Counted from the stretch's first letter, positions 6,823 to 15,977 are shown. The stretch is DNA of 64,000 nt from Bacteroidetes bacterium ADurb.Bin037 (GCA_002071175.1 MWER01000016.1:1-64000), one strand, 5' to 3'. Numbers and translations: made by a program. Notes: a model not told the origin generated them from the sequence alone.

Positions 6823-7899
6823 TTATTCCAAGACGAACTCTTTAAGATTTTCCAGTCCGGGCTGGCCAAAATATTTATCCCTTGTCTTGCCTTTCAGCCA
6901 TACTTTGCGGTACAAGTTTTCCGGATGATTCAGCAAATTAAGCCCATCCCTGATGGCTCCTGCAGTAAGATTAACGGCCAAAGTCTTGTTGATATCCGTT
7001 TCATTTTTTCCATCTGCCAGGGCCAGGTTCGTTTCATTATCCGTACCACCGGCCATCAATGTAGTGGAGGATTTGTAATATCCTATAATATAGCCGCAGA
7101 TCCATATATCCGGTATGCCTGCTTCCAGCTCTCGTGCTTCTGTTACGGAATAAGCCGTTTCTTTTGTCAATCCTTTTCCGGCCGTGTTCATATCGTTCCA
7201 AATAGACGACACCCAGGTCCGTGTACTGTCTACCGATAAAGTGAATACCGGCACGACGTTTTCCTGTGAAGTTCCGGTTCTTTCTACAAAGAAGGAATAC
7301 ATGTGTTTGGCAAGTACCTGCCGGTCCACAGACCCGACTTCTTGACCGTCGGTAAAGAGCGAAAGCGTAATTTGTCCCGGGAAAAAGAATCCCCAATCAT
7401 TTTCCGTATCCCCGTCATAGTTGAGCGAGCCACCCGTTCCTGCGACATTCATGTAGTAATTCTGTTGGATCTGCCTGAATTCCTCAGAAAAAACTACGCG
7501 TACCCCTGTGTTTTCCTGTTTACAAACCAACACGACTTCGCATGATTCCCCTGCAATAACATGAGCGGTCTCGCTCCCGTAAAAGTGCGGCTTATCAAAA
7601 GCCGGAACCGTAAAGGGTTCATTGTAAACAACAACGGAATAAGTTCCCGGTTCAAGAGACAGCGCAGATCCCTTAATGGCCCCCACGGTATCTCTGTAAA
7701 GAGTATCCCCGGTCTGATTGATCAACAAAAACACATAAGAATCTACTCCGGTGTTTTTAGTCCTTACACCAAAAGGTGTTTCTACAACTACATTTACTAT
7801 CAATTGTCCATCCGGGCCCGGAACGATCTTTAATCCGTCACAGGCACACATTACGGCAAGGAGTATCCATCCTGCCGTTCTCCAAAAAAATCTTTTCAT
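6823..7899 (-). CDS. Surface lipoprotein with DUF4493-like and DUF6359 domains
   Basis: A 358-residue lipoprotein with signal sequence and lipobox M-C-A-C. Residues about 30-235 resemble DUF4493, a fimbrillin-like beta-sandwich domain of Bacteroidales lipoproteins. Residues about 243-350 match DUF6359, with the characteristic K-E-T-A-Y-S-V-T-E-A start, a W-I-C-G-Y-I-I-G strand and a closing V-W-L-K-G-K. Function is unknown; such proteins are usually outer-membrane or cell-surface components. The gene stands alone, ending at a strong hairpin and divergent from the large flavoprotein gene, with a perfect palindrome in the shared upstream region. Confidence 0.75.
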   Translation of the reverse strand: MKRFFWRTAGWILLAVMCACDGLKIVPGPDGQLIVNVVVETPFGVRTKNTGVDSYVFLLINQTGDTLYRDTVGAIKGSALSLEPGTYSVVVYNEPFTVPAFDKPHFYGSETAHVIAGESCEVVLVCKQENTGVRVVFSEEFRQIQQNYYMNVAGTGGSLNYDGDTENDWGFFFPGQITLSLFTDGQEVGSVDRQVLAKHMYSFFVERTGTSQENVVPVFTLSVDSTRTWVSSIWNDMNTAGKGLTKETAYSVTEARELEAGIPDIWICGYIIGYYKSSTTLMAGGTDNETNLALADGKNETDINKTLAVNLTAGAIRDGLNLLNHPENLYRKVWLKGKTRDKYFGQPGLENLKEFVLE

Positions 7900-7920
7900 G
7901 ACACTGTTGTTTATTTAATT

Positions 7921-7933
7921 ACATCTCAGATGT
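7921..7933. promoter_or_regulatory. 13-bp palindrome, candidate operator
   Basis: ACATCT-C-AGATGT is a perfect inverted repeat 22 bp upstream of the minus-strand lipoprotein ATG and about 95 bp upstream of the flavoprotein ATG. It is too short and lacks a T-run for a terminator; a dimeric regulator site is possible. Evidence is the symmetry alone. Confidence 0.3.
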
Positions 7934-7995
7934 GAAATTGAAAGTAAACAAGGGCAAAAAAGTTACAAAACGTATAAATCATTCGAAAACATTTC

Positions 7996-8003
7996 TAAAT
8001 TTG
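7996..8003 (+). promoter_or_regulatory. -7 promoter element of the multidomain flavoprotein gene
   Basis: TAAATTTG matches TAnnTTTG and lies 24 nt before ATG 8028. It supports choosing 8028 as the start rather than the upstream in-frame ATG at 7932, which would lie before the promoter. Confidence 0.5.
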
Positions 8004-8027
8004 TATTCGTTTTCAATTATTCAGCAC

Positions 8028-11000
8028 ATGTCATCTATAAAAAAACATCCCATTCTTCCCATTCCGGAAGAGGATAAAGTTGCTTTTTCTTTTGAAGGAC
8101 AAACCATTTACGGACAAAAAGGCTTTACTATTGCTGCTGCATTACACCAGGCCGGATTGTTGGTTCACAAACACAGCCTGGAGCACAGGAAACGAAGTCT
8201 ATCTTGCGGTATAGGTAAGTGTGGTGCCTGTGAAATGTTAGTTGACGGTAAGGTCCGTCGTATTTGTATAACCAAAGTGGACGGGGTCCGTGATGTCAGA
8301 CGAATTCCCGACGGCTTTCTGGCTGGAGAGGGAACGATACCCGAATCCCGGGCAGTAAAGATATACAAGACAATTGTTGCGATCATAGGTGCCGGACCTG
8401 CAGGTCTGGCCGTCCGAGAAGAGCTGGACCGTGCCGGGGTGCCCAATCTTGTTATAGATAACAATGCCCGCATAGGTGGTCAGTTCAATATGCAGACACA
8501 CCAGTTCTTCTTCTTTGAGAAAGAAAAACGCCTTGGGGGCATGCGCGGATTTGAAATAGCGGCTACCCTGGCCGGTGAGAACCATACAGGCATATTGCTT
8601 AACAGTACCGTATGGGATATCTTTGACAATAAAAGACTTGCTGTCAAAAACATAGAGACACAAGAAATATTTTACGTAGATGCAGAATACCTGGTCATTT
8701 CTACGGGGGCTGTTCCCTTTATGCCTGCATTCCGTAACGATGACGTACCCGGTGTATATACGGCAGCCGTTTTCCAGCGGATGATGAACAGCGAGCTTAC
8801 CCTGTTGGGAAAAAACATCCTGACTGTCGGGGCGGGCAATATTGGATATTTGACCTCTTACCAGGCTATGCAGGCGGGAGCTAAAGTGAAGGCTATTATA
8901 GAGGCTATGCCGCATGAAGGAGGATTTCCCGTACAGGCCAATCGTGTAAGGCGACTGGGCATACCCATCATCACGTCCCACATACTGCTGGAAGCGATAC
9001 CCAACAGCGACAATACAGGCATAGTTGGGGCAGTGATCGCCGAATGCAAAGATTTTAAAGCCGTCCCGGGAACGGAAAAACGCCTGGAGGGCATCGATAC
9101 GATCAATATATGCACAGGTCTTATTCCGGACGACCAGTTATTGCTCAAAGGGAGAGAAGTGTTCGGATTCAGATGCCATGGGGTGGGAGATGCCATTCGC
9201 ATAGGAGAAGGCACCTCTGCCGTACTTAGGGGAAAACAGTGTGCTTACGAGATCAGGCAGCAGATGGGACTGCGTATAAAATATGATGATTACCTGGCCG
9301 TTTCCAAGGAATATATAGATTCCCAGCAACATCCGGTAAGGGTGCTGGAGAAGCCCCATATACCTACGCCGGCAAGGATGAAAGAAAGACCTTTTGTGGT
9401 CATAGATTGTCTGTATGGATTTGCCTGCAATCCGTGCACATTCGCCTGCAAATACGGAGCTATAGCAAAATCTTCCACTTCTACGGTACCTTGCGTGGAT
9501 TATGACAAATGTATCGGTTGTATGGCTTGTGTGAGCCAGTGTCCGGGACTTGCCATTTTCGGTTACGACCTCTTACGTGACATGTTGTTCCTGCCCGTAG
9601 AATATGAAGTTAAAGAAGGGGCAGAGGTGTATCTGGTAGATAACTCCGGACAGAAAAAGGCTGAAGGGATATTGGAAAAACTCATTAAAAGACCAAATAA
9701 AACAAATGTTGCCAGGGTTAAGGTAAACGGACTGAATGCTGAGCAAATGCTGGAGTTACGGGGCTTCATAGCCAAAGAGGACTATCCCGGACCGGTGACT
9801 ATAAAGGAAACCCTTACATCCGAAGAAAGTAAGACGTATCTGTGCCATTGCGAGGACGTGACCCTGGAAGATGTTCTGAAACTGATCGGCGACAGGACAT
9901 CTATCACAGCCGATGAGCTCAAACATATCTCCCGTATGGGTATGGGGGCCTGCCGGGGTACGCGTTGCCTGCCCCGGGCTGTGCAAACCCTGAGGAATTA
10001 TGGCATACAGGTAATTTCCGAGTTGACACCCAGGGGACCTATGGCCAACTTGTTGCAAATGGGAGAGCTGTATCCCTCCGATCAGAACCAGGTAACCATT
10101 TTGCCCGGGGGCATAAAAACCGGTCCGGAGAGTGAAGAAACAGGAGCTTTCATAGCCGGCGGCGGTATTGCCGGGAGTGCTTTATTCCGCTACATGGCGC
10201 AGGAAGGTTTTAAACCCGTGATGGCTAATAATGACAGGGGAAGTTCATGGAGAAACATAGCCGGCGGACGTCCGGCTTTCAGCTTGCCTGCACTGGCGGA
10301 TATATCGACACATAACCTGGAAATATTCCGGGAACTGGACAAGATCGGCAACATTGATTTCCACCCTTCCCGGTATGTGAATTTTGTGCATGACAGCGAT
10401 ACTTTTGATTCATTGGAAGCGTCCAAAGCCTGGTCCGATGCCTTTATGATTGAGGCCAAGGATTTTTGCAAGGAAGTCTCTTCTGCCTTCAATCCGGATA
10501 TATCTACCTATTCCCATGCGCTGATTACGAACAATTGCTGGCAGGCAAGTCCCGGGAAAACACTCGATCTGATCAGGCATCTGGGTATTGAAAAGGGAGG
10601 GCGTCTTCTGGAACAGACAAGGGTCATGGATGTGGAAAAGCAGGGGGATACTTACTATATACTCGTTCTGGACCACAAGAATCAGTACAAGATGTTCCGT
10701 ACCAAGCTATTTGTTAATGCACTGGGACACAACGGAGAGCAATTTGCCCGGAAGCTTGGGTATGTAACGGGTATTTATCCGGTCAAACACCAGGCATTTA
10801 TTACAAAACGGCTGCCGCTTCTGGGGAAAGACGGAAAAGCCCTGGACATGTTGATCGATCGCCGCAAGTATAAGGGATTCTCGGCTGTTTACGGACAACA
10901 GCTCGCAGATACGGGACAGATCATAGGATGTGCTTCACCCCTGATAGATATGCAGGAATCGGGAAAGAACCTGAAAGTAAACACGGAAGATTTCCTGAAC

Positions 11001-11264
11001 ATTGTCTCCGAGGTGTTCATCCAGTGGATTCCGCAACTTGCCAATGCAGGCTTCCAGGCATTCTGGAGCGGTTATTACACCGAGCCGCGCTATATAGTCG
11101 ATCCTGAAAAAGGTTTGTTCCTGGGTATGCGGGGCCATGGATTCATGCTTTCCCAATATCTGGCCAAACTGTACCAGGATCAATTGCAGGGTAGAAAAGT
11201 CCCGGACTATTTCAGGCAACTGGCCCTCGACGGTCCGGGATTAAGTGAAATGGCTTTTAAATAA
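8028..11264 (+). CDS. Five-module iron-sulfur flavoprotein, amino-acid/opine oxidase-like fusion
   Basis: The 1078-residue protein joins modules that are usually separate subunits. (1) A [2Fe-2S] domain with C60, C65, C68, C80. (2) An FAD/NAD(P) pyridine-nucleotide-type oxidoreductase with GAGPAG at 121-126. (3) A cysteine-rich ferredoxin-like segment around 460-510. (4) A BFD-like [2Fe-2S] domain near 603-645 (C-H-C and later C-R-G-T-R-C). (5) A second FAD-dependent, DAO-type oxidoreductase starting with GGGIAG near 710. This order parallels HcnABC hydrogen cyanide synthase and the alpha/beta/gamma subunits of opine, sarcosine and archaeal proline dehydrogenases. The substrate is probably an amino or imino acid but cannot be named. 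Cytosolic, monocistronic; converges on the next gene with a 6-nt gap. Confidence 0.85.
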   Translation: MSSIKKHPILPIPEEDKVAFSFEGQTIYGQKGFTIAAALHQAGLLVHKHSLEHRKRSLSCGIGKCGACEMLVDGKVRRICITKVDGVRDVRRIPDGFLAGEGTIPESRAVKIYKTIVAIIGAGPAGLAVREELDRAGVPNLVIDNNARIGGQFNMQTHQFFFFEKEKRLGGMRGFEIAATLAGENHTGILLNSTVWDIFDNKRLAVKNIETQEIFYVDAEYLVISTGAVPFMPAFRNDDVPGVYTAAVFQRMMNSELTLLGKNILTVGAGNIGYLTSYQAMQAGAKVKAIIEAMPHEGGFPVQANRVRRLGIPIITSHILLEAIPNSDNTGIVGAVIAECKDFKAVPGTEKRLEGIDTINICTGLIPDDQLLLKGREVFGFRCHGVGDAIRIGEGTSAVLRGKQCAYEIRQQMGLRIKYDDYLAVSKEYIDSQQHPVRVLEKPHIPTPARMKERPFVVIDCLYGFACNPCTFACKYGAIAKSSTSTVPCVDYDKCIGCMACVSQCPGLAIFGYDLLRDMLFLPVEYEVKEGAEVYLVDNSGQKKAEGILEKLIKRPNKTNVARVKVNGLNAEQMLELRGFIAKEDYPGPVTIKETLTSEESKTYLCHCEDVTLEDVLKLIGDRTSITADELKHISRMGMGACRGTRCLPRAVQTLRNYGIQVISELTPRGPMANLLQMGELYPSDQNQVTILPGGIKTGPESEETGAFIAGGGIAGSALFRYMAQEGFKPVMANNDRGSSWRNIAGGRPAFSLPALADISTHNLEIFRELDKIGNIDFHPSRYVNFVHDSDTFDSLEASKAWSDAFMIEAKDFCKEVSSAFNPDISTYSHALITNNCWQASPGKTLDLIRHLGIEKGGRLLEQTRVMDVEKQGDTYYILVLDHKNQYKMFRTKLFVNALGHNGEQFARKLGYVTGIYPVKHQAFITKRLPLLGKDGKALDMLIDRRKYKGFSAVYGQQLADTGQIIGCASPLIDMQESGKNLKVNTEDFLNIVSEVFIQWIPQLANAGFQAFWSGYYTEPRYIVDPEKGLFLGMRGHGFMLSQYLAKLYQDQLQGRKVPDYFRQLALDGPGLSEMAFK

Positions 11265-11270
11265 GGGAGC

Positions 11271-12455
11271 TTAACCGCCGCAACATTGCAACTGACGGCT
11301 CAGGTACGTCTTCATGTTGTAATACAATGAACGGACAGCAGCTTCATTTTCATACAACCGGTAGTTGTTGACGTATACTTTTCGCACATGGCCTCCGCCA
11401 TCTACGAAAATGAAAGCCGGTACGAAATTCATGACTTCACCTGTCAACAGGGCATCTCCGTAGAACAACCTGGAGAATGCATTTACTTTTCTGGCTTCCA
11501 CAGGATTGAATATCGGCCGGTTTATCCAACCTTCAGTATCTTCCAATCCGTTACCGGCAATGTAATCGAAATATTCTTGTTCCCTGCCTTCGATTTCCAT
11601 CGCTGCACCGTAGATCTTAAAACCATGCGGGGAAAACTCATCGTACAGTTTTTTGACTTCAGGCATGAAGGCAGTACAGTCGCCACACCACGATCCCCAT
11701 AGCAATAGCATAGTAATACGGGCTCTTGTATAAATATAGCTGAATGCAACGTCGGAGTCCGCCACACCCGGGATGCCTAAGGTAAAATTCCTTGTGGGTG
11801 CTCCGAAATCATGAAGTCCCGCCTGACGTAAGGATAAGGTAGAGGTAATGGATCCTCCTGCAGATACGGTGACGGTTCCTTCCCTTCCGGTAGGTCTGTC
11901 GACATCGGCTACGGAGATCACCAATGTGTCTTTATCTTTTTCGGCAAACAACCATTTTTTTGCTCCTTCGGAAACGGAAAAGATCCAGTCGGGAGCGTTT
12001 GTGTTGACCAGCAGCTTTATCGGGTCCACATCAAAAGGATCTACATTGAAAGAAGGATCAATGTTTCCAAAAAACTCAAGATAAAATAATGCTGCATCCG
12101 AGTTATTTTGCTCCACCGTCAAAGTCTTTTCAATACCTGTAGTGGATTTTATTAAAAATATGGCCATTCTGGGCTCATTACCAGGTAAAGGCGTTACACG
12201 CAGTGTTACCTGTGTATCCCCCGGAACACCTTTGTCCGGGTAAATAGTACACCAATCTTCATGTCCCACTTGTTCAACATACCAGTTCCCGGAGGTCTTG
12301 ACCCAAAAGGTTTTTGTAGAAGATACTGGAGCCATAACAAATTTTACAGGAGCCACCACCAGGAAACCGGTCTGATCGGTAGGCCAACAGGATGAGAACA
12401 ATGTGAGCCCCAAAGCGATGGTGACAATAAATCTAGTAATTAAACGTGCTTTCAT
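11271..12455 (-). CDS. BACON-domain lipoprotein with C-terminal TlpA-like thioredoxin domain
   Basis: A 394-residue lipoprotein (lipobox F-S-S-C, Cys about 23) with two BACON-type beta domains at roughly 30-120 and 125-215, each ending in an L-x-V/L-x-Q strand, followed by a thioredoxin-fold domain (about 235-390). The active site is W-C-G-D-C near residues 257-261, so disulfide exchange or reduction in the periplasm or at the cell surface is likely. BACON domains are usually thought to bind glycans or mucin. Start chosen at ATG 12455, which begins the signal peptide; an ATG 18 codons upstream is not credible. It faces away from the SAM-transferase gene. Confidence 0.82.
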   Translation of the reverse strand: MKARLITRFIVTIALGLTLFSSCWPTDQTGFLVVAPVKFVMAPVSSTKTFWVKTSGNWYVEQVGHEDWCTIYPDKGVPGDTQVTLRVTPLPGNEPRMAIFLIKSTTGIEKTLTVEQNNSDAALFYLEFFGNIDPSFNVDPFDVDPIKLLVNTNAPDWIFSVSEGAKKWLFAEKDKDTLVISVADVDRPTGREGTVTVSAGGSITSTLSLRQAGLHDFGAPTRNFTLGIPGVADSDVAFSYIYTRARITMLLLWGSWCGDCTAFMPEVKKLYDEFSPHGFKIYGAAMEIEGREQEYFDYIAGNGLEDTEGWINRPIFNPVEARKVNAFSRLFYGDALLTGEVMNFVPAFIFVDGGGHVRKVYVNNYRLYENEAAVRSLYYNMKTYLSRQLQCCGG

Positions 12456-12526
12456 GGGTAGTGTGTAATTATAGTCCGGTAAAGTAAAACATTTTTCATG
12501 ACAAACCAAAACACGCTCTAAATGTT

Positions 12527-12534
12527 TACCTTTG
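12527..12534 (+). promoter_or_regulatory. -7 promoter element at the head of the long plus-strand gene run
   Basis: TACCTTTG matches TAnnTTTG, 21 nt before ATG 12556. It is the best promoter for the fourteen-gene run through hydC. An inverted repeat AAACATTT (12487-12494) / AAATGTTT (12520-12527) flanks it, the second arm touching the -7 box. Confidence 0.5.
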
Positions 12535-12555
12535 CACCACTAACCTCCGACACTC

Positions 12556-13317
12556 ATGCCTGTTGTTACAATTACCAGTGATTGGAATAAACGCGATTAT
12601 TATGCGGGAGCCCTGGAAGGCGGACTTCTGGGTATAGCTCCTGTCTGTGAGATCACACATCAGATCAATCCCTTTGACGTACGTATGGGAGTTTTTGTTT
12701 TAAGACAGACTTATTCCAGGTATCCTTCGGGAAGCATTCATATTTTGGCAGTACAGGCTCAGGCAACCGACCAACTGCCCATGTCCGTTACTTTTTACGA
12801 AGGGCATTACTTCGTTACGGTCAATGACGGACGGTTATCTTTACTCTTTGATCATGAGCCGGAGTGGATAAGGACTGTTTATACGACTCCCGGGACCTTT
12901 TCCGAGATCGATGCTTACCTGAAGGTCATTAAGGCCATAATTGAGGGAAAACTGGAGGACAAGACACTGCCCGCTGAAATGAAAACAGAAGTCAGACCTT
13001 CTGCCGTGGCTGAAAAGGATTACATCATGGGACAGGTGATCTATATTGACTCATACGGCAATGCCATTACCAACGTGTCACGTTCACTGTTTGAAAAAGT
13101 GGGGGAGGGAAGGAGTTTCAGGATCTTTTTGCAGGGGCCTTATACGAAGATAGAAAAGTTGTCCGAAAATTACGGAGGAGTACGTCCCGGAGAGTTGTTG
13201 GCCCTGTTCAACAGCGCAGGTCTGCTGGAGCTGGCCGTTTTTATGGGTAACCTTTCTTCTCTTGAAAACATCGGGCTTTACGATGAAATACAGATACAAT
13301 TTGCGAATTATGGATAG
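12556..13317 (+). CDS. SAM hydroxide adenosyltransferase (DUF62 family)
   Basis: A 253-residue member of the S-adenosyl-L-methionine hydroxide adenosyltransferase family (former DUF62, related to fluorinase/chlorinase), which hydrolyses SAM to adenosine and methionine. Visible family features are the N-terminal T-I-T-S-D-W strand with the conserved Asp, the Y-x-G-A-x-x-G-x-x-x-G-I-x-P segment, the H-Q-I-x-P-F-D motif, and the central I-D-S-Y-G-N-A-I-T-N segment. There are no halide-specific insertions that I can identify. The 3' end overlaps mazG by 8 nt. Physiological role is unclear. Confidence 0.88.
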   Translation: MPVVTITSDWNKRDYYAGALEGGLLGIAPVCEITHQINPFDVRMGVFVLRQTYSRYPSGSIHILAVQAQATDQLPMSVTFYEGHYFVTVNDGRLSLLFDHEPEWIRTVYTTPGTFSEIDAYLKVIKAIIEGKLEDKTLPAEMKTEVRPSAVAEKDYIMGQVIYIDSYGNAITNVSRSLFEKVGEGRSFRIFLQGPYTKIEKLSENYGGVRPGELLALFNSAGLLELAVFMGNLSSLENIGLYDEIQIQFANYG

Positions 13318-14095
13318 GATTAAGATTTTGGAGAGTTTTGGAAAACTTTTAGATATTATGGATAAGTTGAGGGAAGAGTGCCCGTGGGATAGGGAACAAA
13401 CGCTGGAAAGCCTGCGCACGCTTACCATTGAAGAGACTTATGAACTGAGCGAAGCCATTTTGGGAGAAGACATGGAGGAATTATCGAAAGAACTTGGGGA
13501 TATTCTCTTGCATGTAATTTTTTATGCTAAGATAGGAGAGGAAAAAGGAGCATTTGATATAGGAGATGTTATTGACCGTCTTTCCGAAAAGCTCATATTC
13601 CGTCATCCGCATGTTTTCGGTGATGTGAAGGCCGATAATGCAGGAAAAGTCATACAGAATTGGGAACATCTGAAAACCAGGGAAAAGAATGGGAATAAAT
13701 CTGTGTTGTCTGGAGTCCCCGCAGGATTGCCGGCACTTATAAAATCATACAGAATACAGGACAAGGCCCGGGCCATGGGTTTTGATTGGGAAAAAAGGGA
13801 ACAGGTGTGGGATAAGGTGATCGAAGAGGCGGGCGAGTTCAGGACAGAATGGGAAAAAGGGGATCAAGACAAAATGGAGGCCGAATTTGGGGACCTGCTT
13901 TTTGCTCTTGTTAATGCTGCCCGGCTCTACGGCATCAATCCCGAAAATGCATTGGAAAGAACGAACCGGACTTTCATATCGCGTTTCAACTATCTGGAGA
14001 ATAAAACCATTAAGCAGGGACATTCCCTTGAAGATATGACACTCCGGCAGATGGACCAAATATGGGAAGAGGCAAAAAACGATCTTGATAAATAA
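13310..14095 (+). CDS. mazG: Nucleoside triphosphate pyrophosphohydrolase MazG
   Basis: MazG hydrolyses NTPs and dNTPs to the monophosphate and pyrophosphate. The 261-residue protein has two tandem MazG domains: the first with C-P-W-D and E-E-T-Y-E-L plus E-L-G-D-I-L (about 20-75), the second with E-E-A-G-E-F and E-F-G-D-L-L (about 165-215), the E-E-x-x-E and E-x-x-D metal-binding motifs. Length matches the family. The ATG at 13310 overlaps the upstream stop by 8 nt, and the next gene starts 3 nt after the TAA, indicating translational coupling. Confidence 0.95.
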   Translation: MDRIKILESFGKLLDIMDKLREECPWDREQTLESLRTLTIEETYELSEAILGEDMEELSKELGDILLHVIFYAKIGEEKGAFDIGDVIDRLSEKLIFRHPHVFGDVKADNAGKVIQNWEHLKTREKNGNKSVLSGVPAGLPALIKSYRIQDKARAMGFDWEKREQVWDKVIEEAGEFRTEWEKGDQDKMEAEFGDLLFALVNAARLYGINPENALERTNRTFISRFNYLENKTIKQGHSLEDMTLRQMDQIWEEAKNDLDK

Positions 14096-14098
14096 TAT

Positions 14099-14848
14099 AT
14101 GGAGCATTGGTTGAGCCGTTCTGAATGGCTTATAGGAAAAGACGGTCTGGAGAAATTAAAAAAAAGCACCGTACTTGTAGCCGGGTTGGGAGGAGTCGGA
14201 TCCTTTGCAGCCGAGATGCTTTCCCGTGCCGGCATCGGTCACCTGATCCTGGCCGACAATGATGTGATCGCTCCGACAAACCGCAACCGGCAACTTCTGG
14301 CCCTTATCGGGACGGAGGGTAAATTGAAGACAGAGGTAATGGCCGGAAGGATCCGGCAGATCAATCCCGATATTGTTCTGGACGTCATAGACCGGTACCT
14401 TGAAGAAAAAACCATTCCGGATCTTTTAGACGGATACCGGCCCGACTATGTGGTTGATGCCATAGATACGCTTTCGCCCAAAATCGCCTTGATATGTTAT
14501 TTGATGGAACGACGGATCCCATTGGTTAGTGCCATGGGGGCCGGGGCCAGATTGGATGCCACGGCTGTCAGGGTAGATGATATTTCGCGCAGTTATAATT
14601 GCCCTCTTGCCTTCATGCTCAGGAAACGGCTTCGCAAATTGGGAATTCATAAAGGATTTAAAGCCGTTTTTTCGACAGAATTACCTTATAAAGAAGCGAT
14701 TGTACCCTATGAGGGAAAAAATAAAAAATCCCAAGTCGGGACCATCTCCTATCTTCCTGCCGTGTTCGGTTGTATCTGTAGCCAGACAGTCCTATGTGAT
14801 TTACTGGAAATTCGTATCTTTGAAGATTCTTTATCGGGAAAGTCATGA
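14099..14848 (+). CDS. tcdA: tRNA threonylcarbamoyladenosine dehydratase TcdA
   Basis: An E1-like (ThiF/MoeB) ATP-dependent enzyme that cyclises t6A37 of ANN-decoding tRNAs to ct6A. The 249-residue length fits. Motifs: ATP-binding G-L-G-G-V-G-S at about 30-36, the A-D-N-D-x-I-x-x-x-N-x-N-R-Q segment near 52-65, and the V-D-A-I-D motif near 119-123. The S-Y-N-C-P segment holds a conserved cysteine. It lacks the zinc cysteine pairs of MoeB-type E1 proteins, which separates it from molybdopterin enzymes. Its stop overlaps the next ATG in an ATGA arrangement. Confidence 0.9.
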   Translation: MEHWLSRSEWLIGKDGLEKLKKSTVLVAGLGGVGSFAAEMLSRAGIGHLILADNDVIAPTNRNRQLLALIGTEGKLKTEVMAGRIRQINPDIVLDVIDRYLEEKTIPDLLDGYRPDYVVDAIDTLSPKIALICYLMERRIPLVSAMGAGARLDATAVRVDDISRSYNCPLAFMLRKRLRKLGIHKGFKAVFSTELPYKEAIVPYEGKNKKSQVGTISYLPAVFGCICSQTVLCDLLEIRIFEDSLSGKS

Positions 14849-15966
14849 GTTTTGAAATCAGAGAAATCTCTACAAGAAAAGATATGAAGCGGTTTTCCCG
14901 CTTTCCCCTGAAATTGTACAAAAACCATCCCCAATACGTTCCGGCACTTGTCATGGATGAGGTCAGGAGCATACTGAATTCCCCCAGTATGAAATATTGC
15001 AGCCGCAAGATATGGATAGCCTGTAATCCGAAAGGGGAGATCATTGGCCGGGTGGTGGGGATCATCAATCCCAGGGCCAATGAACTATACGACTATAAAA
15101 GGGTCCGTTTCGGATGGTTTGATGTGATAGAAGATTATAGTGTGGCAAGTGCACTTATAGATAAGGTAATGGAATGGGGTGCATCTGCAGGGATGACGGA
15201 AATCCACGGACCGCTAGGCTACAATACATGGAACAAACAGGGTATGATCGTTGAGGGTTTCGAAAACCTGCCCCAATTCAATTGCATTTATAATTACCCG
15301 TATTACCCTGAATTTCTGGAACGCATGGGTTTTTCCAAAGAAGTAGATTGGCTCCAGTATATCATGCCTGCCCAGCAACCGATTCCCGATAAGGTGGAAC
15401 GGATTAACGAGATGATTCTGAAGAAGTATAACTTGCGGGTACTCAAATGGAAAAGTATCAGGAACTTTCAGCCGTACATAAACAATTTCTTTGACGTATA
15501 CAACAAAAGTTTTATGACGGTCCAGAATTTTATTCCGCTTACAGCGGAAGAGATTAAGGCCTGTACGCGTTTTTATATAAAACTGATCAATCCCGATTTG
15601 TCCTGTTTTGTCGTAGACAGCAATAACAAAATAGTGGCTTTTTCCATTTCTTTTCCAAGTATATCGAGAGCATTACAGAAAGCCAAGGGACATCTTTTTC
15701 CTTTCGGGTGGTTCTATCTGCTGAAGTCCTATTTGTTTTATAAGGATATTGACCTGATGTTGAACGGAGTTGCTTCTGAATGGAAAGGCAAGGGCCTTAA
15801 TTCCATATATCATTACCATACCAATAAAACGTTTATCAGAAAAAAAGTAAGATGGGCGGTTACCAATCCGCAGCTCGAAAACAACCATGCCATTGAGGTC
15901 TGGAAAGAATATGACGTCAAGCTTCATACCAGAAGACGTTGTTATATAAGATCAATTAATAAATAA
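14845..15966 (+). CDS. GNAT-like acyltransferase-family protein, uncharacterised
   Basis: A 373-residue cytosolic protein common in Bacteroidetes and usually annotated as a GNAT-family N-acetyltransferase or hypothetical. The N-terminal half has S-R-K-I-W-I-A and G-E-I-I-G-R-V-V-G-I strands like the GNAT core, followed by G-W-F-D-V-I-E-D and a helix-turn G-P-L-G-Y segment. Two GNAT-like units may be present. No substrate can be inferred. It overlaps tcdA by 4 nt and precedes the first DRTGG gene by 11 nt. Confidence 0.7.
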   Translation: MSFEIREISTRKDMKRFSRFPLKLYKNHPQYVPALVMDEVRSILNSPSMKYCSRKIWIACNPKGEIIGRVVGIINPRANELYDYKRVRFGWFDVIEDYSVASALIDKVMEWGASAGMTEIHGPLGYNTWNKQGMIVEGFENLPQFNCIYNYPYYPEFLERMGFSKEVDWLQYIMPAQQPIPDKVERINEMILKKYNLRVLKWKSIRNFQPYINNFFDVYNKSFMTVQNFIPLTAEEIKACTRFYIKLINPDLSCFVVDSNNKIVAFSISFPSISRALQKAKGHLFPFGWFYLLKSYLFYKDIDLMLNGVASEWKGKGLNSIYHYHTNKTFIRKKVRWAVTNPQLENNHAIEVWKEYDVKLHTRRRCYIRSINK

Positions 15967-15977
15967 ACAATATACAG

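Noticed and set aside
7932..8027. Upstream start of the five-module flavoprotein at 7932
   Set aside because: The extra 32 residues are basic and non-conserved in character, and the frame would begin before the promoter at 7996-8003; the [2Fe-2S] domain starts normally from ATG 8028.
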